NCBI GenBank assembly: GCA_014727835.1
Contig: WJMT01000014.1
Span: forward strand, 1-33,703
Source of the DNA: Candidatus Aminicenantota bacterium
GTDB taxonomy: Bacteria > Acidobacteriota > Aminicenantia > Aminicenantales > Aminicenantaceae
Direction: 5' to 3'
DNA: 33,703 nt
This document shows, one piece after another, positions 26,353 to 33,703 of this stretch. Position numbers and translations under genes: made by a program. Numbering within the stretch: position 1 is the first letter of the stretch; the number at the start of each line of letters is the position of its first letter. A model generated the notes under the pieces. The model was not told where the DNA came from. It made no database searches and saw only the letters and a program-made list of their open reading frames with translations.

Positions 26353-26537
26353 CCTTGGACAGATCAAAATTAACCCTTTTGGGTGATATGGGTTGTGTGA
26401 AAATCACCTTTGGAATCCTCGTGTATGGTGATTGACGGAACAGACGTTGTTTGAGAGGATATACAAGACTTTTTGGGAGAAATGGATTAAAATGGCGACA
26501 AGAGAGGATTCACCAGGAACAGGAAGGTGAGATTATT

Positions 26538-26603
26538 ATGGAAAATTGGTTGACAAAGGACACTAAATTAATTAATTTAGAGAAAAATCACGATGGGATC
26601 TAA
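26538..26603 (+). CDS. possible 21-codon leader ORF before pilB
   Basis: ATG at 26538 follows a good ribosome site (AGGAAGGTGAG, about 7 nt away). It encodes 21 residues starting MENWLTKD and ends with TAA at 26601-26603, overlapping the pilB start by 11 nt. pilB itself has only a weak site, so translation of this leader could feed ribosomes to pilB. Another 12-codon ORF starts at 26492 and stops in this leader's ribosome site. Both may be chance. Confidence 0.3.
   Translation: MENWLTKDTKLINLEKNHDGI
26550..26580 (+). promoter_or_regulatory. palindromic operator-like site with possible promoter before pilB
   Basis: A perfect 18-bp palindrome, CTAAATTAATTAATTTAG, occupies 26563-26580, ending 12 nt before the pilB ATG. 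A consensus -35 (TTGACA, 26550-26555) lies 17 bp before a weak -10 (TAATTT, 26573-26578), so the palindrome would cover the spacer and -10 like an operator. A start point near 26585 would make the pilB message nearly leaderless. Confidence 0.5.
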
Positions 26604-28329
26604 TTTAGGCGAACTGCTGCTCAAGGAAAAGCTCCTCAATACAGAACAATTGAAGTCTGTAGAAGAGTATCAAAAACAGAATGATGTGGCAATGGGGAGT
26701 GCGATCATCAGTTTGGGCCTTGTTTCAGAAGAAGAAATGGCTCAGGCCCTAAGCCGCCAGTTGGGATATCCTTACATCAATCTGGATCAGTTTGAAGTTT
26801 ATCCGGATGTGATCAGCCTGATACCATTTGAGATCGCCCAAAAGTACTTGATCATGCCCATACACCGCATCCGCTCGTTCTTGACACTGGCCATGGTCGA
26901 TCCCACTGACTTGGATGTGATTGAGGACGTTCGATTCAGAACAGGGTTGAGCATCCAGCCTGTGATCGCCTCTGAGTCGGGAATTCTGAATGCCATTGAA
27001 AAATATTATGGATCCTCTGACTCTATCAAAGTCAAGCAGATCGTAGATGAAATTGAGCAGGCCGAGGACACCAGTGTCAACATCATAGAAGAGGAAGATG
27101 AGGATTATGATATTGAAGAATTGACCAAGTCCACAGAGGAAGCGCCCATCATCACGCTGGTGAACACTGTGTTTATTGATTCCATAAAAAAAGGGGCCAG
27201 TGACATTCATTTCGAGCCTTATGAGAAAGTGTTCCGGGTGAGATACCGGCTGGACGGCACTCTTTATGAGATGATGAATCTGGCCATGAAGTTTAAAAAC
27301 CCGGTAGTTTCCAGAGTCAAGATCCTTTCCAATATGGATATTGCCGAAAAAAGACTGCCTCAGGACGGCAGGATCAAGATCAGAGTGAAGCTGGAAAACG
27401 GAAACAAAAAAGAAGTGGATATGCGAGTGTCCAGTGTTCCCACCATATTTGGAGAGAAGATCGTGGTCCGTATCCTGGATAAAGGGATGCTGAAGCTGGA
27501 CTTGACCAAGCTGGGATTTGAAAAAAAGCCTCTGGATGTGTTTCAAAATTCCATCAACTCCCCATGGGGAATCATACTGGTGACCGGACCCACAGGAAGT
27601 GGAAAGACCAACACTCTGTATTCAGCCATTTCCAACTTGAATTCCACAGACACCAACATCATGACAGCTGAGGACCCGGTTGAGTTTTATCTGGAAGGCA
27701 TAAACCAGGTCAACATCAACGAGAAGATCGGGCTCCGGTTCTCCACCATCCTGAGGAACTTTCTAAGACAGGACCCGGATATCATGCTGGTGGGAGAGAT
27801 GCGCGATTTTGACACTGTGGATGTGGCCATCAAAGCTGCGTTGACAGGGCACCTTGTGTTCTCCACCGTACATACCAATGATGCAGCCAGCACCATCACC
27901 CGTTTGGTGAACATGGATGTGGAGCCATTTTTGATTGCGGATTCGGTTCGCCTGATTGTGGCCCAAAGACTGGTGAGAAGACTGTGCAAGAGCTGCCGCG
28001 AGGAACACAAATTGACTCCGGATGCCTTGGAAGATATTGGATTCAGTTCTGCTGATGCCAAAAAGGTCAAAGTTTACAAACCCAAAGGATGTCCCTCCTG
28101 CAACAACACCGGATATAAAGGAAGGACCGCTCTTTTTGAAGTCCTGGAAGTGACCGAAGATATCAAAGAAATGATTTTATCCAAAGCTCAGTCCAAACAA
28201 ATCAAGAAGAAAGGTATGAAACAGGGGATGCTCACCTTGAGACAGAGCGGGCTTGAGAAGATCAAGAAAGGCATCACTTCAGTGGAAGAGGTCCTGAGGG
28301 TTACTGTGAAAGATAAGGAGGTCAAATAA
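26593..28329 (+). CDS. pilB: type IV pilus assembly ATPase PilB
   Basis: 578 residues, cytoplasmic hexameric motor that drives pilus extension. The N-terminal MshEN/GspE domain (1-150) starts GSNLGELLLKEKLL; in some relatives this domain binds cyclic di-GMP. The ATPase domain has Walker A GPTGSGKT (332-339), the Asp box AEDPVEFYL, Walker B QDPDIMLVGEMRD and the His box GHLVFSTVHTNDA. The four zinc cysteines C465, C468, C500 and C503 are typical of extension motors and absent from PilT. The stop overlaps the pilT start (TAATG). It heads the pilBTCSR run. Confidence 0.96.
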   Translation: MGSNLGELLLKEKLLNTEQLKSVEEYQKQNDVAMGSAIISLGLVSEEEMAQALSRQLGYPYINLDQFEVYPDVISLIPFEIAQKYLIMPIHRIRSFLTLAMVDPTDLDVIEDVRFRTGLSIQPVIASESGILNAIEKYYGSSDSIKVKQIVDEIEQAEDTSVNIIEEEDEDYDIEELTKSTEEAPIITLVNTVFIDSIKKGASDIHFEPYEKVFRVRYRLDGTLYEMMNLAMKFKNPVVSRVKILSNMDIAEKRLPQDGRIKIRVKLENGNKKEVDMRVSSVPTIFGEKIVVRILDKGMLKLDLTKLGFEKKPLDVFQNSINSPWGIILVTGPTGSGKTNTLYSAISNLNSTDTNIMTAEDPVEFYLEGINQVNINEKIGLRFSTILRNFLRQDPDIMLVGEMRDFDTVDVAIKAALTGHLVFSTVHTNDAASTITRLVNMDVEPFLIADSVRLIVAQRLVRRLCKSCREEHKLTPDALEDIGFSSADAKKVKVYKPKGCPSCNNTGYKGRTALFEVLEVTEDIKEMILSKAQSKQIKKKGMKQGMLTLRQSGLEKIKKGITSVEEVLRVTVKDKEVK

Positions 28330-29444
28330 TGGCCATCACAATTCAGGAACTGCTGAAAATTGCAGTGGAAAAAGAAGCCACTGATCTGCACATCACCACT
28401 CACATTCCTCCCCGCCTGAGGATCGATGGTTCTCTCATTTCTTTAGATTATCCGCCGTTAACCGGAACCGAGACCAAAAGGATTCTCTACAGCCTGCTGA
28501 ACGACCGTCAGAAGAAAATGTTTGAAGAGAAGCTGGAGATCGATTTTTCATTTGGCATCAAAGACCTGGGAAGGTTCCGGGGGAATATTTTTATGCAGAA
28601 AGGTTCTGTTGCCGGGGCTTTCCGGAGGTTTCTTCCCACCATGTGGAGTTTTTCTGAACTGGGTCTTCCCCAAAGACTGGCTCAGCTTTGCAAGCTGCCC
28701 AGGGGACTGGTGCTGGTGACCGGACCCACGGGGTGCGGGAAATCCACTTCTCTGGCCTGCATGATCAATTACATCAACACCAACCGGAAGGTTCATATTG
28801 TCACTATTGAAGATCCCATCGAGTATTTCTTCACTCCAAAAGAGTCTATAGTGAATCAAAGAGAGCTTCTGGTTGATACTCTTTCCTATCCCAACGCCTT
28901 AAGGTCTGTTCTTCGTGAAGATCCGGATGTGGTGCTGGTAGGAGAGATGAGAGACCTAGAAACCGTGGAGTCCACACTCAGAGTGGCTGAAACAGGTCAT
29001 TTGACTTTTTCCACGCTCCACACCAATTCCGCTGTGGAGACCATCTCAAGAATCATTGATATTTTCCCTTCTCAGTACCAGGCTCAAATAAGGATCATGC
29101 TGTCCATGACTCTGGAAGCGGTGATCACTCAAGCGCTTCTGCCCCGGGCCAATGGCAAAGGCAGGGTTTTAGCACTGGAGCTGCTCATACCCAATCCAGC
29201 TATCCGGAATCTGATCCGGGAAAACAAGATCCACCAGATTTATGCCACTATGCAGATGGGTCAGGAAACTTTTGGTATGCAGACCTTTAATCAATCGCTG
29301 GCTGATCTGTATGTAAGGAAAGCCATCACTCTAGAAACAGCTGTGGAAATATCCTCAAAACCTCAGGAGTTGACTGAGATCATACAGAAAAAAGAAGGAC
29401 TGAAAGTGACCAAAAAGAGTTATAAACACAAACAAATGAGATAA
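28329..29444 (+). CDS. pilT: pilus retraction ATPase PilT
   Basis: 371 residues. The motor depolymerises pili and powers twitching. Walker A is GPTGCGKS (132-139). EDPIEYFF, EDPDVVLVGEMRDLETVE and the HLTFSTLHTNSA His box follow. It lacks the zinc cysteines of PilB. The family block AIRNLIRENKIHQI near residue 295, involved in retraction in characterised PilT, is well kept. MQTFNQSLADLY near the end is also standard. Coupled to pilB by a 1-nt overlap; 13 nt separate it from pilC. Confidence 0.96.
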   Translation: MAITIQELLKIAVEKEATDLHITTHIPPRLRIDGSLISLDYPPLTGTETKRILYSLLNDRQKKMFEEKLEIDFSFGIKDLGRFRGNIFMQKGSVAGAFRRFLPTMWSFSELGLPQRLAQLCKLPRGLVLVTGPTGCGKSTSLACMINYINTNRKVHIVTIEDPIEYFFTPKESIVNQRELLVDTLSYPNALRSVLREDPDVVLVGEMRDLETVESTLRVAETGHLTFSTLHTNSAVETISRIIDIFPSQYQAQIRIMLSMTLEAVITQALLPRANGKGRVLALELLIPNPAIRNLIRENKIHQIYATMQMGQETFGMQTFNQSLADLYVRKAITLETAVEISSKPQELTEIIQKKEGLKVTKKSYKHKQMR

Positions 29445-29457
29445 AAAAGGGGACAAC

Positions 29458-30660
29458 ATGCCTTTATTCAAATGGAAGGGAAGGAACCGGTACGGGGATA
29501 TTGTGGAAGGAGAACGCACCTCTTCCTCTGAAGATGTGCTGCGCGCGGATTTGCAGAGAGAGCAGATCAGCATCACTGAGATCAGCAAAGCCCGGCGCGA
29601 AATCAAAATCCCTTTTCTGGAAACCCGCAGAGTCAAGACCAAAGAACTGGCGGTGTTCAGCCGGCAGCTTTCTGTGCTCATTGATGCAGAGCTCCCCTTG
29701 ATTCAGAGTCTCAATATCCTTTCCGAGCAAACCAAAAACAAATACTTCCAACGAGTGATTCTTGAAGTCAGGGATGATGTGGAGGCAGGCTCTACTTTGC
29801 ATCAAGCCATGAAAAAGCATCCCAAAGTGTTTGATGACCTTTACTGCAACATGATTTCTTCAGGAGAACAGAGCGGATCGCTGGATGTCATGCTGAGACG
29901 ACTTTCTGATTTCCTGGAACGGATCGTACAGATCAGATCTCAGGTGAGGCAGGCCTTGATCTATCCTGCAGCTATTGTGACCTTTGCCATTTTAGTGGTG
30001 ATTTTTATGATGTGGCAGGTGATCCCTGTTTTTGCCCAGGTGTTCACGGAATTGGGAGCGAATCTGCCGGGATTGACTGTGTTTGTTCTGAATTTGAGCA
30101 ATTTTGTCAAAGGCAACATCCTGTGGATATTTGTAGGGATTGTGGCTTTGATTGTGGGCTTCCGGTTAATCAAAAAAACAGATGCCGGACAAAAAGCTAT
30201 GGACAAAATGAAACTGTCCATGCCTTTGTTTGGAAATCTTTTTGAGAAATACGGGTTGTCCAGAGTGACCCGGACCTTGAGCACGCTTTTAACCGGCGGA
30301 GTTCCTATGCTGGACAGTTTGAAGATCACTTCAGCCACAGCCGGAAATGTGATCATAGAGGAAGATCTGATGGAAGTGCGCACCATGGTGGCTGAGGGAA
30401 GCAGCATGAATGACGCCCTCAAAGAAACAGGAAAATTTCCATTTATGATGACCCAGATGGTGGGGGTGGGAGAAGCCACTGGAACTTTGGATGAGATGCT
30501 CACCAAACTGGCTGACTTTTATGATGAAGAAGTGGATGCCACAGTCAAGGCCCTGCTGTCCATTCTCGAACCTGTTCTTTTGATTGGAGTGGGAGGACTG
30601 GTGGGAGGCATTGTGATTTCCTTGTATCTTCCCATATTCAGCCTGCTGGCACAGCTCTAA
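29458..30660 (+). CDS. pilC: type IV pilus inner-membrane platform protein PilC
   Basis: 400 residues with two GspF/T2SSF repeats (about 65-190 and 270-395) and three membrane helices (about 168-195, 218-240 and 370-396). The N-terminal FKWKGRNRYGDIVEGER is typical of the family. The first repeat has FSRQLSVLIDAELPLIQSL and the second has LSTLLTGGVPMLDSL, the paired signatures. PilC sits in the inner membrane between the PilB/PilT motors and the growing pilus. Start chosen with GGGGAC upstream. Confidence 0.96.
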   Translation: MPLFKWKGRNRYGDIVEGERTSSSEDVLRADLQREQISITEISKARREIKIPFLETRRVKTKELAVFSRQLSVLIDAELPLIQSLNILSEQTKNKYFQRVILEVRDDVEAGSTLHQAMKKHPKVFDDLYCNMISSGEQSGSLDVMLRRLSDFLERIVQIRSQVRQALIYPAAIVTFAILVVIFMMWQVIPVFAQVFTELGANLPGLTVFVLNLSNFVKGNILWIFVGIVALIVGFRLIKKTDAGQKAMDKMKLSMPLFGNLFEKYGLSRVTRTLSTLLTGGVPMLDSLKITSATAGNVIIEEDLMEVRTMVAEGSSMNDALKETGKFPFMMTQMVGVGEATGTLDEMLTKLADFYDEEVDATVKALLSILEPVLLIGVGGLVGGIVISLYLPIFSLLAQL

Positions 30661-30748
30661 GGACAAATCCATCTGCCGGTTATTGAACATGAATATGTCA
30701 TTGCGTCAAACAGAGTGACCAAGCCATCTCATTCGTCACATTAATATC

Positions 30749-32026
30749 ATGAGAGTCAGACGAAGACACATCCTTTGGTTCATCATCTTTCGATTGATCA
30801 TCCTCACCTCACTCTTGGTCACAGCCATAGGAATCCAGTTTGCAGCACCGGAATACATCCACCTCACAGCCCTTTACTATCTGGTTGTGGCTGCTTATCT
30901 GCTTTCGGTTCTGTATCTGATCCTGTATTTCTGGAACAGGTACCTGTCTTTTCAAGCCTACTTTCAAATACTTTTTGACCTTATGCTGATCACGTTTTTG
31001 GTCTATATTTCAGGAGGGCTCAGGGGCTCTTTTTATTTTCTCTATATTTTCGCCATCATTGCAGCCAGCATTGTTCTTTCCAGCCGGGCTGCTTACATCA
31101 CAGCTGCTTTGTCCTGCATCTTCTTTGGAGTTCTGGTGGACGGGATGTACTTTGGTTTCATTCCCCATTTTCAATCCGGAGAGCCTCTGGATGTATCCCT
31201 GGCTTTTGTGTTGAGCAGTATCGGCTTTGCCTGGGCTGTTTTTTTTCTGATTGCTTTTTTGGTCAATTATCTGATGGAAAGTCTCAGGAAGACAAGAACC
31301 GAACTTGAGACTGCGCACAAAGAATTGGAAATCAAAAAAAATCTGGCCCTGGCCGGAGAGGTCTCTGCACAGCTCGCCCATGAGATCCGGAATCCGCTAG
31401 CTGCGATTTCAGGTTCTGTTCAGGTGCTCAGGGACAGTCTGGAGATCCCCGGTGAAGAGAAGAAGCTGATGAATGTGATCGTGGATGAATCAGACAGAAT
31501 GTCTCATTCCATTGAACAGTTTCTCAACTTGGCTTCTCCCAAAAAAAAGACCTTTTCCCAGTTCAATCTTTCAGATGCCATCAAAGAGACCATCACTCTG
31601 CTGGACAGGGGTGGAGAGCTGGATGGAAACGTGCAGATCAAAGGAAATTTCAGTTCGCAAAAAGTCCCCTTTTACGGAAGCAAAGACCAGATCAAACAGA
31701 TCTGTTGGAATCTCATCAAAAATGCGTCCCGGGCGATGACTCAAGGCGGAGATCTGATCATTGATATCCGACAACCCAACAAAAAGGAAGTGGAGATGGT
31801 CTTCTCAGACACAGGCATAGGCATGGAAGACGAACAAAGGGAGAAATTATTCGAACCCTTTTATTCTTCGTTTGAAGATGGCCTGGGAATCGGAATGACA
31901 GTGGTGCACAGAATTGTGGAGGAGAGCGGAGGGCAGATTGAGGTGGATTCAGAACTCGGTAAAGGTGCCACAGTCCGGATCACTCTTCCAAAAATGAAGC
32001 CTCCTCCCCAAAAAAACAAGGATTAA
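30749..32026 (+). CDS. pilS: sensor histidine kinase PilS-like
   Basis: 425 residues. Six hydrophobic segments lie between about 8 and 173, followed by a short coiled coil and, with no PAS domain, the kinase core. The phosphorylated residue is H211 in AQLAHEIRNPLAAISGS. The ATP site shows the N box WNLIKNASRAM, the G1 box SDTGIGM and the G2 box GLGIGMTVVHRI. Six membrane helices plus a NtrB-type kinase next to a NtrC-type regulator and pilBTC is the PilS layout. In Pseudomonas PilS senses pilin in the inner membrane. It starts 88 nt after pilC, so a separate promoter is possible. Confidence 0.92.
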   Translation: MRVRRRHILWFIIFRLIILTSLLVTAIGIQFAAPEYIHLTALYYLVVAAYLLSVLYLILYFWNRYLSFQAYFQILFDLMLITFLVYISGGLRGSFYFLYIFAIIAASIVLSSRAAYITAALSCIFFGVLVDGMYFGFIPHFQSGEPLDVSLAFVLSSIGFAWAVFFLIAFLVNYLMESLRKTRTELETAHKELEIKKNLALAGEVSAQLAHEIRNPLAAISGSVQVLRDSLEIPGEEKKLMNVIVDESDRMSHSIEQFLNLASPKKKTFSQFNLSDAIKETITLLDRGGELDGNVQIKGNFSSQKVPFYGSKDQIKQICWNLIKNASRAMTQGGDLIIDIRQPNKKEVEMVFSDTGIGMEDEQREKLFEPFYSSFEDGLGIGMTVVHRIVEESGGQIEVDSELGKGATVRITLPKMKPPPQKNKD

Positions 32027-32038
32027 AGGAACAGAAAC

Positions 32039-33409
32039 ATGGATAAACTATTGGTGATCGATGATGAACAGAGCATCCTCGACCTTCTAAAAGTGGTGTT
32101 TGAAAAGCAGGGTTATTCTGTAAAAAGCGCACTTTCTGCGGAAAAAGCATTGAAACTTCTGGATGAGGATGAATTTGACCTGGTTTTGACAGATGTGAAA
32201 CTGCCTCAAAAAAGCGGCATGGATATTCTCAAATATGCAAAGAAAACCAAGCCTGATATCCCGGTCATCATGATCACGGCTTACGGGACCATCAAACAGG
32301 CCGTGGAAGCATTCAAAGCCGGGGCTGTGGATTATGTTCTCAAGCCCTTTGATGTGGAAGAATTGAAGATCATCGTCAAAAAAGGGCTCAAAGAAAGAAA
32401 GCTCAAAGAAGAAAACGTGCTGCTCAAAAAAGAGCTCAAAGAACGGTACAGTTTCAAAAACATGATCGGCAAAAGCCGCCCCATGCAGGAGATCTTTGGA
32501 TTGATCGATAAAATAGCAGATAATGATTCCACGGTATTGATCACTGGGGAGAGCGGCACTGGCAAGGAAATGGCAGCCAGGGCTGTGCATTTCCATGGGA
32601 AAAGAAAAGACCAGCCCTTTATCACGGTCAACTGCGGTGCGCTTCCGGAAAATTTACTGGAAAGTGAGCTGTTCGGACATGTCAAAGGGGCTTTCACCGG
32701 AGCTGTGGCTCACAAAAAGGGAATGTTCCAAGTGGCTGATAAAGGAACACTTTTTTTGGATGAAATCGGAGAGATGTCGCCCAAAACCCAGGTCAAGGTG
32801 TTGAGAGCCATTCAGGAAAAAATCATTCGCCGGGTGGGAGGTACAGAAGAGATCCCGGTGGATGTGCGGATCATATCTGCCACCAACCAGGATCTTAAAG
32901 AAAAACTCAAACAGGGAGACTTCCGGGAAGACCTTTTTTACCGCTTGAATGTGATCACTTTTCACATGCCTCCTCTCAGGGACCGCAGGGAAGATATCCC
33001 GCCCCTGGTGAATCATTTCCTCAAAAAACATTGTGATAAAACGGGCATTCCAATGAAACGGGTGGCTCCAGAAGTGATCAATGTGTTTGAATCCTATCAC
33101 TGGCCCGGAAATATCAGGGAACTGGAGAATGTGATCGAACGGATCGTAGCCATTGAAGAAAGACAGACTCTCACCAAAAAATGCCTTCCGGATGAGCTTC
33201 TGACACCCCCGGAACATGGAACTCAGGACCAAAAGATCGGGCCGGGCTTTGAGCTGGATAGAGTCCTGGATAATCAGACCGTTCGGTACATCAGGGAAGC
33301 ATTGAGCCGTTCCAGCGGAAACATGAAAAAAGCCTCTTCTTTGCTGGGGATCAACTACCGGTCCCTGCGGTATCTGATCGACAAACACAGCATTAAAGAA
33401 GAACGGTAA
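32039..33409 (+). CDS. pilR: sigma-54-dependent response regulator PilR-like
   Basis: 456 residues. The receiver domain (1-120) has acidic pocket DDE (8-10), phospho-acceptor D52 in LTDVKLP, and LKPFD. The AAA+ domain (140-375) has Walker A GESGTGKE (170-177), the sigma-54-contacting GAFTGA (217-222), Walker B LFLDEIGEM and arginine-finger segments. The C-terminal Fis-type helix-turn-helix (about 415-452) contains NMKKASSLLGINYRSLRYLI. It is a complete bacterial enhancer-binding protein. A sigma-54 promoter with upstream dyads lies directly downstream before pilA, the expected target. It follows pilS by 12 nt. Confidence 0.94.
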   Translation: MDKLLVIDDEQSILDLLKVVFEKQGYSVKSALSAEKALKLLDEDEFDLVLTDVKLPQKSGMDILKYAKKTKPDIPVIMITAYGTIKQAVEAFKAGAVDYVLKPFDVEELKIIVKKGLKERKLKEENVLLKKELKERYSFKNMIGKSRPMQEIFGLIDKIADNDSTVLITGESGTGKEMAARAVHFHGKRKDQPFITVNCGALPENLLESELFGHVKGAFTGAVAHKKGMFQVADKGTLFLDEIGEMSPKTQVKVLRAIQEKIIRRVGGTEEIPVDVRIISATNQDLKEKLKQGDFREDLFYRLNVITFHMPPLRDRREDIPPLVNHFLKKHCDKTGIPMKRVAPEVINVFESYHWPGNIRELENVIERIVAIEERQTLTKKCLPDELLTPPEHGTQDQKIGPGFELDRVLDNQTVRYIREALSRSSGNMKKASSLLGINYRSLRYLIDKHSIKEER

Positions 33410-33445
33410 ATGAAGAATGGAAAAGAGAAATGGCTTGGACACATG

Positions 33446-33480
33446 TGACAATATTTGTCAGGGATTGACAATGTGCGGCA
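33446..33480 (+). promoter_or_regulatory. candidate PilR enhancer sites upstream of pilA
   Basis: TGACAATATTTGTCA (33446-33460) is an inverted repeat with 6-bp arms TGACAA/TTGTCA around TAT. A second, half-conserved copy TGACAATGTGCGGCA begins exactly 20 bp later (33466-33480), two helical turns away. Both lie about 75-110 bp upstream of the -24 element, the usual distance for a sigma-54 activator. Assigning them to PilR is inference. Confidence 0.55.
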
Positions 33481-33552
33481 ATATAAATATAATGTGTTTT
33501 TTTAGAGGGAATTTAATTGCAGTGATATCAATAGGTTAGGATTTAGGCGATT

Positions 33553-33568
33553 TGGCATGAATGTTGCA
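33553..33568 (+). promoter_or_regulatory. sigma-54 (RpoN) promoter of pilA
   Basis: TGGCATGAATGTTGCA matches the -24/-12 consensus TGGCACG-N4-TTGCW at all key positions, including GG at 33554-33555 and GC at 33566-33567. Transcription should begin near 33579, giving a leader of about 57 nt before the pilin ATG. It agrees with the NtrC-type regulator encoded just upstream. Confidence 0.85.
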
Positions 33569-33635
33569 TTAATTTATATGAAATGCAATCAATAATCTTT
33601 TCAATGCAAACATGAAAACAAAAAGGAGGTTTCAA

Positions 33636-33703
33636 ATGAAAAGAGAAAAAGGTTTTACTTTGATCGAACTTCTGATTGTTGTGGCCATTATCGGAATCTT
33701 AGC
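33636..33703 (+). CDS. pilA: type IV prepilin (PilA-like), truncated by window end
   Basis: The first 22 codons are visible. After a five-residue basic leader and Gly (MKREKG), the sequence FTLIELLIVVAIIGIL is the class III signal. Prepilin peptidase cuts between G6 and F7 and methylates the Phe; E11 is the conserved Glu5 of the mature pilin. A strong ribosome site AGGAGG (33624-33629) lies 6 nt before the ATG. With the sigma-54 promoter and the adjacent PilS/PilR genes this is most likely the major pilin, but a minor pseudopilin cannot be excluded without the rest. Confidence 0.92.
   Translation, partial: MKREKGFTLIELLIVVAIIGIL

Noticed and set aside
26353-26430. GGTGAT...ATCACC stem (about 26380-26407) considered as a terminator or a cyclic di-GMP riboswitch before pilB
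   Set aside because: Only 6 bp around a 15-nt loop with no T tract, and none of the conserved GEMM aptamer bases are seen.
26749-27546. 265-codon minus-strand ORF
   Set aside because: Antisense to pilB, whose domains and motifs cover the same bases. No plausible product.
32654-33451. 265-codon minus-strand ORF reaching into the pilA upstream region
   Set aside because: Antisense to pilR, including its AAA+ and HTH regions. The product is Phe/His-rich and resembles no family.

Overview
The window looks like chromosomal housekeeping DNA from a mid-GC bacterium, judged by eye at about 45-47% G+C. Coding is dense and both strands carry long, overlapping operons. There is no phage, insertion sequence, integrase or CRISPR array. 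The combination is a bacterial V-type ATPase in place of an F-type cluster, a type IV pilus operon with a PilS/PilR pair, a NamZ/DUF1343 plus double-SIS gene pair, and Tat genes. This fits a Gram-negative-type, probably anaerobic lineage near Acidobacteriota or Candidatus Aminicenantes. That placement is an inference from gene content and style; no rRNA or universal marker is present to test it.

Left part (1-2385). A minus-strand queC-queD-queE run makes the 7-deazaguanine precursor of queuosine, with queE cut by the window edge. Divergent from it is an orphan protein built from about four internal repeats. Positions 2508-10599 hold a nine-gene plus-strand V-type ATPase operon in the order H/G-I-K-E-C-F-A-B-D, the same order as the Enterococcus ntp operon. 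Its proteolipid keeps every residue of the known Na+ site, so I predict a Na+ pump. Its E and C subunits are unusually short.

Middle part (10631-16270, minus strand). Reading in the direction of transcription: tatA/B, tatC, a UPF0200/CoaE-like P-loop kinase, a dCMP-deaminase-family protein, a double-SIS MurQ/GKRP-like protein with an apparent signal peptide, and the exo-muramidase NamZ. The last two overlap and look like an envelope or peptidoglycan-sugar module. Divergent from tatA is a CtpA-type S41 protease. It is followed by the only gene-free stretch longer than 300 bases, about 17997-18355, which holds a structured repeat-like segment, a direct repeat and a promoter.

Right part (18356-33703, plus strand). 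An operon encodes RpiB, a divergent serine hydroxymethyltransferase, PurD, PurE, MtaB and MutL, so one-carbon and purine supply, tRNA modification and mismatch repair are linked by 4-nt overlaps. Then come tRNA-Pro(TGG), tRNA-Arg(TCT), an unusual nucleotidyltransferase and the pilus genes pilB-pilT-pilC-pilS-pilR. The window ends in the first codons of a type IV prepilin (pilA). That gene is preceded by a clear sigma-54 promoter and upstream dyad sites, which suggests that PilS/PilR controls it directly. An 18-bp perfect palindrome sits just in front of pilB.
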